This document shows, one piece after another, positions 48,731-59,197 of a stretch of DNA of 64,000 bases; position 1 is the stretch's first letter; every line of letters starts with the position of its first letter. The notes beneath the pieces are model-generated. The model was not told the DNA's origin, did no database searches, and saw nothing but the letters and a program-made list of their open reading frames with translations. Source of the stretch: Sipunculus nudus (Eukaryota; Annelida; Sipuncula; Golfingiida; Sipunculidae); contig CM049313.1 of NCBI GenBank assembly GCA_026874595.1, positions 45,910,659 to 45,974,658 on the forward strand. Reading direction: 5' to 3'. Made by a program: the position numbers and the translations under genes.

Positions 48731-49286
48731 TTTTTATACGCCTGTCTATAATGGGACGTATTATGGTATACCCACCGTCCGTCTGTCCGTCCGTCAGTAA
48801 ACTTTTAGTGTCGCCGCGATAACTTTCAGCATGGCTTCGTTGGAATTTCACGAAACTCACCGTAACTACTTTAGAGTTTTAGAGTTTCCTACCTCAATTA
48901 AATTTTCAAAAAATTCACGCATATTTAATAAGGTCAGAGGTCACACTGGCTTTGTACAGGCCAGTTCGTTGTCTCGCCGCGGTAAGGTACAAGGAATATA
49001 AAGGAATATAACTCAATAGAAATATTAATCAATATAATATCTCACCAAAATTCTGTTTCCAGCAAAATACATGCATATTTAATGAGGTCAGAGGTAACCA
49101 CACTTAGGTGGCACCACCCTGATTTAACAAAAATCAAACATATTTTCATGTAACTCATGATGAGTATTAACCAATACAGTTTCTCACCTGAATCACATTC
49201 TCAGCAAATTCATGCAGATTTAATGAGGCCAGAGGTCACAAAATATGCAGCGGGCGTATTATGCACCATTTGCGGTGCTAATGTGC
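48731..49286 (+). mobile_element. Family U element (U3)
   Basis: It starts TTTTTATACGCCTGTC with a GGGACGTATTATGG segment and a (GTCC)n-like run. The end has GGGCGTATTATG, a GCACC/GGTGC hairpin (49263-49278), then a degenerate terminus. ATACGCC pairs with the subterminal GGGCGTAT. Three internal modules carry 'TTTAATRAGGTCAGAGG' motifs (near 48925, 49080 and 49221). Non-coding. Confidence 0.75.
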
Positions 49287-49721
49287 ATCACACTCCTTAG
49301 GTTTCTTCTCTCTTATTCACCAAAAACGGTTTTTTAAAAAGTTAAACTCAAAAAATTATGGGATGCTCTTGTTCCACATCTTTTATTTTTTTCAAAATCG
49401 AGTAAGGTCGTATTGCTCTACGTGAGGGAATTACCGACAGGCCTGTAGCTCATAAAATTTTCATACTGGTATATAATGTTCAGAGATACAGTTCCTTCCT
49501 AGATATATAATAGCATCTGCCTTGATTTGTAATAAAACACATTCCCTTAAGTTTAAACACAGTAGAGGTTAACTTTCACTGAGGCGAAAAAATTCACAAT
49601 TATAGAATCATATACGATTATTATAAATCAAGATGACGACCACCGGTAAAGTAGTTCATTTGTGATTCATGACAAATAAATCTTCCTTCAATGATTGCGC
49701 AATATTATACCTCCAGTCACG

Positions 49722-50374
49722 CAGCCTTGGGGCGCACTCGAAAACCGAAACTGGTTTCGGTTCCATGAAAACCGGTTCTGCATGGTTTCACCTTGTATAA
49801 GTGGACGGTTTCGGTTTTAATAGAAAATATTGATAACAATATCGTAAATTATTGATTATAAATTAAATAAATTAATGATGAAAATTTTCTCAAACGCTAG
49901 AGATCCATACCTGGGCACTTTGAGACCCAATTAGAACATTATTAATTGTGAATGGCAAATATATATTAAATTATGATGAAAATAGACTGTTTCTCTCCAT
50001 CTTATAGCATGTACGTGTCAGACGGCATGGACGCACAGGATACGTGCGGCTATTCTTAAGCTATACATGGTCATAGTAGGGAATATTGAATTCAAAACAC
50101 TTCCGAAAGAATGTTTATATCTCAATCATTGCTTATTTAGCTCTAACAGGCATCAACAGTATCCAGTAATAAAATAATTAACAAAATTGCACCACTTTTC
50201 CCCACTCCGCCATCTTGCCAGTATAATTATCGAGTGGGCGGTTTTGGCGAAACCGAAACCGAAACCATCTGCGGAGATGGTTTCGCAGCTTCGCTAAAAC
50301 TAGTTTCGGTTTCGCTATTAATAAGTGAATGGTTTCGCTGAACCGAAACCAGTTTCACACTCTCGGGTGGGGCC
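49722..50374. mobile_element. Family R inverted repeat element
   Basis: The ends are GCGCACTCG..CCGAAACTGG then TTTCGGTTC, and GAACCGAAACCAGTTTCACA then CTCTCGGGTGGGGCC, an inverted pair of about 30 bp. Further GAAACCGAAACCGAAACC and GGTTTCG copies lie inside, so several alternative stems are possible. It ends CCTTG|TTTT like the HINE-like families. AT-rich centre, no ORF. Confidence 0.65.
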
Positions 50375-51722
50375 TTGTTTTACTGACAAACCTTTATCGT
50401 ATATTTATCAACACGTTGAACAAGACGATACTCGAAGAGATTAAAAAGAGACACTGAGCATGTTAGACAGGGTTGCTTCACTCGAAAACTTTTATATTCA
50501 GCCGGAATTAACTATGAGCGTAAGATAGCCCACATTGTGGCGAATGACTACTAAACTTAAACAAGGAAGTTCCTATCCGTTTTGGGAATAACCGCCTAGA
50601 TATAGATGTCCTGGCTATATTCGAGTGAGTGAAAAATGATTCGGACAATGATACAATGAGATTTGGTTGCAGATAAGGTAAATGTTTGACTAGGATATTT
50701 TGAGTTTTGTCAACACCGAACTTTAGTCCAAAGCCTGAGTTAAATCTGAAAAGTAATTTATTTATTTTTTATTTGGACTAGATCACTTGACATGCACTTC
50801 TTGACTCTTGACATGAATATTCATTAACGCAGCAAGAGTCTACCAGAGGATATCTAAAATAGCCCAGAGGATATTTAAATGGAAAAACAAATCACAAAAT
50901 GGGAATTTCACGTCTTTTGAGGAGGACTGGGTGGATTCACCCATATATCTATACGCTCCGGCGATAGGCCTACCGATATGCCTTGCATGCTGTACCGTCG
51001 AACTGAGGAAACACAATAACTGCTAACACATAAGGGTGTAACCCTGAGCAAACTGTAAGCTGTTTGCTTAAACTCCTTTATATTTGCTATATTGGTTTTT
51101 GAGACTAAAATAAAATCACCTGCACTGTCGACTGGATAAATGATGTATATACACTTGTCGCTGCTACCATGAAAAGCTGTCGCGTGTGAGCGATGATAGA
51201 TGGATATTACCAGCACTCCTCTGTTTCGTTAAAATCGAAGCCAACTTTAAATATTGGACACCATTTAAAATATGATTGCATTTGCTCATTCTAAACGTAT
51301 TTCATATATCAATCATTTTACCTTTTATGTTATTTTTAAAGTTAGCGAAGCAATTTCATGAAGTCCATTTTACATAAATTATATTTCCTACATGTTCGAC
51401 AAGAGGTAAAACTAGTGGTCACAGTTTTTTGGGAAAAAATAAATACAATTAATTGCCTCGGCAAGAAGGGTATGCGTTCACCCCGTTTGTAGGAAGGGTG
51501 TGTTTGTGTCTGTGTTTACAATTAAACTTATGAAATTTTCAGGGCATTTCGGGAATAGGCCAATGAAGAATCGATTACATTTTAGTGTGGATCCGGTACA
51601 TGATACTGATTCCGGAACGTCATCATGATGTGTAAAGTTACTTATGCACAAATGAACTTCTGAATATGGGCCAACAAAATGAATGCAAACACGTTTTTGG
51701 GAGCATCCCACATGGGAACCTA

Positions 51723-51741
51723 CCCCCCCCCCCCCCCCCCC
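51723..51741. repeat. Poly-C tract
   Basis: A 19-base C-run followed by GATCCCCCC. The 104-codon minus-strand ORF with a poly-Gly stretch crosses it and is an artefact. Confidence 0.9.
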
Positions 51742-54700
51742 GATCCCCCCACATGGCTTGGTCTTTAGAATGCAGATTTCTAGTAACGTCATGTAGTTTA
51801 TATATTTCTAAAAATACACATTTTTTTATTTTTGAAGCCTCAGAGCTTTAATCAGAAAATGATAAACAAACAAAAATGAAGCGTATCGTAAATACACATC
51901 TTGTATCGCTTTAAGTGTATTTCAGTATATATTGTACTGACCAATGACCAAACGATAATTTTGATGCGCTATCATTACAGCTGGTAATGTTTGAACTATT
52001 TATTTTCATTTCAAATTGGCCATAGGGGCCTGTTTAATTAAACTAGATTAAATATTTTTGACTTCAATCAAGAGAATTTGCTTGCCTGGGACATGAGTCA
52101 AAGCAATGTTTGGTCAACAATAATGACATGGAAAGGGTTTCTATAAACTACGAAGCTCTGTGCCGTTGCCTTCAGGGCTGTAGCAATTTTGTTTGACATG
52201 AATACTTTTTTTTATCATTAGCTTAAAGTACAGCCACTCTTGATCTTCCCGGGAACGTTAATTAAAATATCTTCAAGGAAGGCCGAGGATTTTCAAAGCA
52301 ATTGCTAACTTCCTTACTTCGCCTTTTGCCTCATACCATAATGACGGAATGGCTTATCTGCTGTCCGAGCGAAATTACTTCAGGAGTGGCCCGACATCAG
52401 GCACATGTCCGGTCTTCTGTGATCAACACGTCCGGTCATGTGACCAGCATAGAGCGACTGCAATTAGCCAAGGCAGGATAAATTGTGGTATGAAGTGTTT
52501 TACTTATCGCGCCGCCTGCGCTGTTTATAGCTGCAGTCTGGGTGGCACACATCAGGCCCATTAATAGAAAGTAGTGACCGGGCAACCGGCCATTGGTTCA
52601 ACCATCGATAATCAATTTGTTCTTGTTACCTTCGAACCTTGACAACGCAATGCATTTACATAAATAGCCTGACATGCATCACTCCTGAGCAGTGCTATAA
52701 TCGGAAAATACCAAAATCTGCGTAATTTTTTTGTGAATTTCCGACGCTGACTTTGCCAATGAGGTTTCTCTGACATGAAAGCGCTTTGTGTTTTTTTTTA
52801 ACATGCTGTACAGACGCTTTTATAATGGAAGGAAAAATACATATCATCAGTACGGGGGCAGAGCCCAAATGACCAATTAGGGATTCAATGTCGACATATT
52901 CCGGAATCGGATCGGGGAATCGGCGATTAATCAAGGAAATAGACAATTTTCCCCCCACTAGCGGATGTACGGGTCGTATAAACCAGCGATGCTGGTCGTA
53001 CGTTAGTATGCATCGGGGAACAGGCACAGAAACTTACTACTTGACTGGATATTGGCGTGTAAAAAACATTAGCAAGTATAGCGTGCCACAATGGTATAAA
53101 CCTGGAACCGGTCGGTTGTGTTGATCAGGGAACCAGCCGCCGAGCTCTGCGGTCATTATGACAGCGTCTGCTTATATTCTGTTTAGATTTGGCGTTTCTT
53201 GCTCCAGTGATGTTTTTCTTAAAGCTATGAAACTGCAATGAGTGAGCCAGTTACAAAGCCTTATGGGCGGTTGCCAAATACCGACTGCTAGTAAACTGAG
53301 AAGAGCTTCTTGCCTCTATTCGTGAGTATTTCTTTTAAAACAGGCCCATGGTGGGCGACATGAATGAAAAGAGTAATGGAATACCCAAAGACAACACTTT
53401 CAAGTCACATTGACTAAGAGACCAGTCTGAAATATGGAGAGACTTGAGATATTGCCTGGTGCTATGGTTTGTAATTTGACTTGGGGAAAAAACGAAATTT
53501 GCGAGAAACACTTTCTGGCACAAAAAGTCCTCGAAGTAATGGCTTATCCGGCCACTTGGATATTTTAGGGAGTTATTGATGGAAAAGTACCCGTGTAGGG
53601 GTCAAATTTAGTATTTACCATGGAAATTACACACGGACAAGAAAACTCGACATATGGGAGTTTTGAGCCTCTCTTATATTGCAAATAGTATCGGATTGAT
53701 ATTTTAATAACTGGTAAAGGGTATCAGTCTATTTTTTGGTTATGCCTAGCGTTCTGGTTTCTTTCTGTCCAGACGACAACACGCACGTATCCAGAAACGG
53801 AAATAAACGAGAAACAAAATAATGAACACGTGACACAATGAGCACTTGACATTATATGAAGTTAATACAGAAAAGTGACAGATATCAGTCTATTTTTAGA
53901 CCCGGTTACGCATGGAGGGTCTTATATAATTTTGTCCGGGTGACATTTCTCATTTGCCTAGAAATTCGAAAGAAACGAGAAAATATAACAGACACGAGAC
54001 GCAGTACTTAACAATGCACGGGGAGGATATAGTTCATCAACAATTCGGGAGCAAAAAAGAACCAACTAGTTTTCTGCGCAGTGCAGAGTGAAACAAATCT
54101 ATTCATGTGATTTTATGTGAAAGGCCAGTGAAGTGTGAATCTTTTCTTCTTGTGCGCACGTCGGGAGGGTAACACATATAGACAAACAGGGGTCCCGCTG
54201 GAATTACTTGCACGATTGGACTAGTTGTGTCTGGCAATCAACGCAAGTATTTCCGACCCCGGTCTCAAGAGAGGCAGCACCTTGGCCGCCTAGACATTCT
54301 CATTAACCCAGGGCACCTGTGTCACGAGTGCTCACAGTAGATACATCACTTATTGAAGCTTAAACCTTACAGTTCAAAATAGGGTGTGGCTCCGAGAAAC
54401 CAATGTCCGAAGACCTGGTCCTGTTTAGGGTGTCACCAGCGCCGCGAAGGAAATTAAGGTTTAAAGACAAATTTCACTGATTCCAGAAGCCGAAGCAGAT
54501 ATCTGTGCTACGTACCTGTCGGCAGTGAAGCTGCTGTACTTGATTGGTGATCTGAAACCATTGGAGGTGAAATTCTGAACCCCGCCTCGGGTTAGGTGAT
54601 TGCTCAAAACGGATTACAGCATCAGACCTGTTACAGCTTTAGATACCTGACAATTTGAATGTATCGGGATTGAGTGTACACAACGGTTTTTCCTTTTGTT

Positions 54701-55749
54701 TTCATTCAATAATGTGTAACATCCGACCAGGAGGCTACCACATATACATAAATTAGGGTTTTCCGATTAGATTCAGTTACAAAAAAGGTTCTGGAAAAGA
54801 GAAGGACGAACATAACAATAAACAGCCGATAATGTGGCTTGTCGTTTGTAAGTGTCCGTGAACCGAACTGTGTTAGTAAACATATGTATTCTGAAGAATT
54901 TAAGGATGTGACGCAATTAATAAAGGCGCGGCTGTGATAAATTTAGATATCCTTGGTCTAATTATTGGATTATCGTGACGTAGAAACTAAATTCCACGAA
55001 CCACCGAAATCCTGAGGTATGGCGTTGGATATCAAATGAGACATAACATTGCCGAAAACTATCGAGAAGTACCTCAACTTTTAGATTATTCGAATTTTGC
55101 GACGATCGGTAAATCCTAAGATAGCAAAATGAAGATAACCATCTTATCCAGGCCCGATGAAAATAAAAAAGGCATCGTTCTTCTATTGTGCAATAAGGAG
55201 TTTATACGCCTATTGTTGCATGAGGGGATGTATGAGGCAAATCACGTGACCCTATTACACTCTTTTTGTTGCAACAAAAGTGGAAAATAAACTTAAGTTA
55301 AATGGAAAAGTCACCTGAATGGCTGGTTTCACGTTTTCACTGTGGAGGAACAATGCATTATCATACTGAATCCAGTGTCATGCATATTAGCTCGGTAGTG
55401 CGCAAGGAAGAAAATGCCACAAGGATGGCACAGGTGTAACTAGAATATAATTTACATATTTTGTGGTGTAAAATATGTTTCACCATTATTGTAATGGCCA
55501 ATATTAAATAATTAAATTCTTTTTGGATTTAAAACAAAGGAAGTGGTTATACTTGCGGAGGTAATGTGTAGCTTGTCCCAGAATTTTCACCCGTTGCAAG
55601 TTTTGGTAGGTTGAATTGAACACTCAAAGAGGGCAACGTGAAAACGCCTAGAATATATTGGAGACTTCCAGACCGTTTCCTGATTATCAGATAAAGTATG
55701 CCATGACGGACTTGTGATAATTTGCAGTTTTCGACCCAAAACAATCAAG

Positions 55750-55869
55750 ATGTCGGAAAATATGATAGAAGACCATGCCGAATACGGCAGTCCTGAGAAC
55801 TATCACATCAGATACGAAAACTTCTGTGGATTTCAGGTTCCTCAGATCAACTTTCTCCCCGATAATAAG
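55750..55869 (+). CDS. Candidate short first exon, unknown product
   Basis: A 40-codon open frame starts at an ATG with A at -3 (CAAGATGT) and reads MSENMIEDHAEYGSPE...INFLPDNK. It ends GAT AAT AAG|GTAAAG, a near-ideal phase-0 donor. A possible acceptor, TAATTTGCAG, ends 22 bases before the ATG, and the frame stays open through it. Composition is protein-like, with no repeat overlap. Reading past the donor stops after two codons. Because the donor phase equals that of the sodium-channel exon on the same strand, it could be an alternative N-terminus for that gene, or the first coding exon of another gene. I do not recognise the peptide. Confidence 0.35.
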
Positions 55870-55958
55870 GTAAAGATTTAGAATTTCGATTCAATTATTG
55901 CGTTTCCAGACAGACTATTGTCTTTATTGTATTATTATTATTATTATTTTTATTTTTA

Positions 55959-55989
<31 letters not shown>

Positions 55990-56322
55990 AATTATTATTA
56001 TTAATATAACATGAGGAAAGGTGAATTTCTGGACTTACAACAATGTTTTGCTTCCTTCATCCTTCAATTCAAATAACGTATCCATATATTATTAATATCA
56101 ATATTATTATAATTGTTATTATTATTATTATTTTTATAATTACTATTCAGGATTACAGGTGGAAAGGTGAGATTTTAGACTTGCTGAATTTTTATCTTCC
56201 ATCAATGAAAATAACTTGTCCATAGTATCTATATAATCATAATATTCAGTTTAGCCGCAGAACTCTCTAAGTCACAACTGAACTTCGACAATATATTATT
56301 CATATGTTTTCTTAACCATGCA
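55870..56322. repeat. (ATT)n-rich low-complexity DNA
   Basis: ATT/TTA triplet runs at 55929-56004 and again near 56085-56145, with a shared AGGTGAATTTCTGGACTT / AGGTGAGATTTTAGACTT segment that suggests an old tandem duplication of about 140 bp. Confidence 0.7.
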
Positions 56323-56412
56323 TTTTTATGCCCCCGCCACAAAGTGGCCGGGGCATATAGTTTAACCCATGTCCGTCCTTCCGTCCTTCCGTCATTCCGA
56401 AATCAAACAGTT

Positions 56413-56780
56413 GTACGGACTTTTTTTTCGCAATGCCTGCAGATATTGGCCTGATTTTTGGTGTGTGGGCAGATAATGACCAGTTACAGATCGAGTTCGC
56501 GTTTCGTCCCGGTTGACCTACTTTTGACCGTTTTACGGCTCCTAAACTTAGAAAATTTCATGAAAAATAGAAATTTTCATGACAAATACACATGTACGGA
56601 CTTTTTTTCGCAATGCCTGCAGATATTGGCCTGATTTTTGGTGTGTGGGCAGATAATGACCAGTTACAGATCGAGTTCGCGTTTCGTCCCGGTTGACCTA
56701 CTTTTGACCGTTTTACGGCTCCTAAACTTAGAAAAATTCATGAAAAATAGAAATTTTCATGACAAATACACATGTACAGT
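56413..56780 (+). repeat. 180-bp tandem units inside T
   Basis: GTAC followed by GG or AG at 56413, 56594 and 56774 marks unit starts 181 and 180 bp apart. Units 1 and 2 are almost identical; the third is cut by S and resumes at about 57464 in a more diverged form. Confidence 0.85.
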
Positions 56781-56782
56781 TG

Positions 56783-57463
56783 TTTTTAGCCCTCAGCTCA
56801 TAGGCTGATGGGCTATTGTTGTCACCCAAGCTGTCCGTCTGTCCATCTGTCTGTCCGGTGTCTGTCCGTCCGTCCATCCGTTCCGCGTCTGTTAACTTTT
56901 ACCTTGTGAGCGGGATATCTCTAAAAGGATTCACCGTTGGAATTTTATTTCATCAGTGAAGATGTATATCGATAAAATCTTGGTCAAGTTCGAAGATGGG
57001 TGACCTTGACCCATATTTCAACATTTTAGAGCTGATTATAGAAAAACACTCAGAAGTTTATATCTCAGGAACCATTGTGTGGATTTTCACAAAACTTACT
57101 ATGATCATTGGGACTGATGGTCTGTATGTGCTGCACAATTTTGGTGGCGCCACCTGCAATTTCTGATTTTTTAATGAAATTTTATCGGAATTTTTTTCAA
57201 TTTTGGCCTTTTGTGCAGGATATCTCCAAAGGTATTCAACACAGGAACTTCTTTCTTCAGTGCTATTGCATTATATTTACAAAATCTTGGTCAAGTTCAA
57301 AGATAGGTGATCTTGACCTACTTTTCAAGGTCACAGAGCTTAGTATAGAAAAAAACTTAGGAGCATATTTCTCAGGAAGCATTTAGTGGATTGTTATGAA
57401 ACATGGTATATACCTCTCCAAATTAAATTTATAAATGATTATCAACTTTTGCTAATATTCTAG
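56783..57463 (+). mobile_element. Family S element, inserted in T
   Basis: It starts TTTTTAGCCCTCAGC, folding with GGCTGATGGGCT, and is followed by a GTCCGTC-rich run. It ends GCTAATATTCTAG (CTAG 57460-57463) then TTT. It contains a perfect GGTGGCGCCACC (57143-57154) and TGACCTTGACC boxes. T sequence resumes with TTTCGCAATACAATGCCTGC. Non-coding. Confidence 0.75.
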
Positions 57464-57669
57464 TTTCGCAATACAATGCCTGCAGATACTGGCCTGTATT
57501 TGGTGTGTTGCTTGATAATGACCCTTTACAGATCGAGTTTGCATTTTGCCCTTGTTGACCTACTTTTGACCATACAACACTTCCTGAACTTAAAAAAAAT
57601 TTACAAAATTTAACAAATGTTTCTAATATGCCCCAGGCGGGGGCATTCGTGTCGTTCCTACACATCTAG

Positions 57670-58966
57670 TTTTAAATTTCGTAATATGTGGATTTAGTTA
57701 CAATAAAAAATTAATTAAAAGAAAATCAAGCAAGTGTTCCTCGAAGAGAACGAAATTTCTAGCATACACCAACAAGACTGACATGTTTAGAATCAAAATA
57801 TATAATTAAAAAATGAAGCTACATTAAATATAAACCGTTATTCTTATAGTACTTGATTAACATTTACTTTGTGCAAATAGAAATTAGACTGATTGTTTGC
57901 TCACTGAAATGTCAAGAATGCAACGCATGTTTATGTATAGGCGTGGGTAACCGAGCGCTTAACTTTCGTCTGTTGTTCGTTTGTTAACGTATTACAGCGA
58001 CATATCACTCATACACTTGATACAGTATGAAGAAAAAGGTTTCATTACATTAAACTGAACAATTCCGCCAGGAGGAGGCGCGCAGTACAGACCCTTGTAG
58101 CTCGTTGCCTTTACCACAGACCAAATTATTATTAATTTAAGCAGAAGTAGTGGGAAATGGGTAAACCATCATTATTATAATTGAAATTTGTTAATGTTTT
58201 CTTGCATTAAAGAGTGCAACATAGTTATCACATGAACCTTGCCGTCCATTCTTTTTTAACAGTATCGGAATGTATTAATAAGTTTATGTATCTGTAATGA
58301 ATGATGCTATATTAACAATTCCGAAGATCATTTTATGATGTAAAATACCGAAGATTCCCAAAACGTTTTGAATCCTTGTATACCAAAATATCAAAATCGT
58401 TAAATATATTCCAGTGGCAGTAATATTCCTATTATGCGTGTTACTTTCATTTAACGTTTGCGAAATAACAAAGTCTAGACTGTACATGTTGGAACATAGG
58501 GTGCCCGAGTTTTATTTCCAGGCTATTATAGACAGTCTCCGCCGCATTTCAGAGCAGACGACATCCTGGTTCCCGCCAAATTACGACAGAACGCAAAGGT
58601 GCATATGGCGACTGCAAATATGAAGATGTTTAATAATAATGAAGTTTGGGGCGATAATCAATGAGGCCACCCATATCAGATCAAAACAAGCACTACGTGT
58701 ATCTGTTCATTAATGAATCAAGCTGGATGCAAGTAATTTTGGCACACGGCATGTTCAAATGGGCCGCTCATGTCTAGTGTAATATAGTCCCATGGTGAAA
58801 GCGAAGTGCATATATCCATTACAACTCCGAGCCGGGTCAAAGTAGCTGTGGGACCTTGGCCAGGAAGTCTAGCTTCATCAGTGTCAGATTATTAAAGGCA
58901 TGTCTCTTCATTATCTACTTAACTTTAACAGTGATATAATTGGATTGTTAACAGCATTATAACATA
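57670..58966. other. Non-coding, one weak ORF
   Basis: Mostly AT-rich. An open frame at about 58414-58623 lacks an early ATG but follows an acceptor-like ATATATTCCAG. It begins hydrophobic (AVIFLLCVLLSF) and then turns polar. I see no family match and do not call it a gene. Confidence 0.4.
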
Positions 58967-59100
58967 TACAGTAGAACCTCCGCTTTACGGACACCGACGG
59001 ACCGAACATTTGTCGCTATAGAGAGGTGCCCTCTAAGGGGACTGCCCATTAGTGGCCGTAAATAGGAGATGCCTTCAATACAGAGGTGCCCGTAAAAAGA

Positions 59101-59102
<2 letters not shown>
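58967..59102 (+). mobile_element. Fragment of a CAGTAGAACCTCC-type DNA element
   Basis: ACAGTAGAACCTCCGCTTTA and 'CGCTATAGAGAGGTGCCC' are typical of the ends of small Tc1/mariner (pogo-like) non-autonomous elements, which insert at TA. The right part is lost against the following microsatellite. Confidence 0.5.

Positions 59103-59196
<94 letters not shown>
59103..59196. repeat. Compound (TC)n(TA)n microsatellite
   Basis: About 28 TC units with one interruption, then about 18 TA units. Confidence 0.95.

Positions 59197-59197
<1 letters not shown>

Larger units (their letters stand above)
23848..55727 (+). other. Presumed long first intron of the sodium channel gene
   Basis: After the donor at 23848 I find no segment resembling exon 2 (the TF.V..KGK.IFRF..T region) on the plus strand. 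I therefore treat the following DNA as intron, possibly to the window end. It holds microsatellites, a solo LTR, MITEs, a SINE and HINE-like repeats, listed separately. The stretches between them (24540-26060, 26200-27210, 28630-30920, 31840-32840, 33230-34290, 35000-36290, 36460-40070, 41210-42860, 44300-44600, 44890-46030, 46270-47390, 49290-49720, 50375-55700) show no gene that I can support. The assignment as intron is inference from the missing exon 2. Confidence 0.5.
56323..57669 (+). mobile_element. Family T element, split by S
   Basis: The 5' end TTTTTATGCCCCCGCCAC folds with GTGGCCGGGGCAT. The 3' end has GGCGGGGGCAT (57636-57646), a GTGT/ACAC hairpin and CTAG (57666-57669) followed by TTTT. 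The left ATGCCCCCGCC and right GGCGGGGGCAT pair perfectly over 11 bp. The interior is a tandem array of about 180-bp units, and family S is inserted in the third unit. Non-coding. Confidence 0.8.

Noticed and set aside
58414-58623. Hydrophobic-start ORF after an acceptor-like site
   Set aside because: No early ATG, no match to sodium-channel transmembrane segments, and no clear donor at its end.
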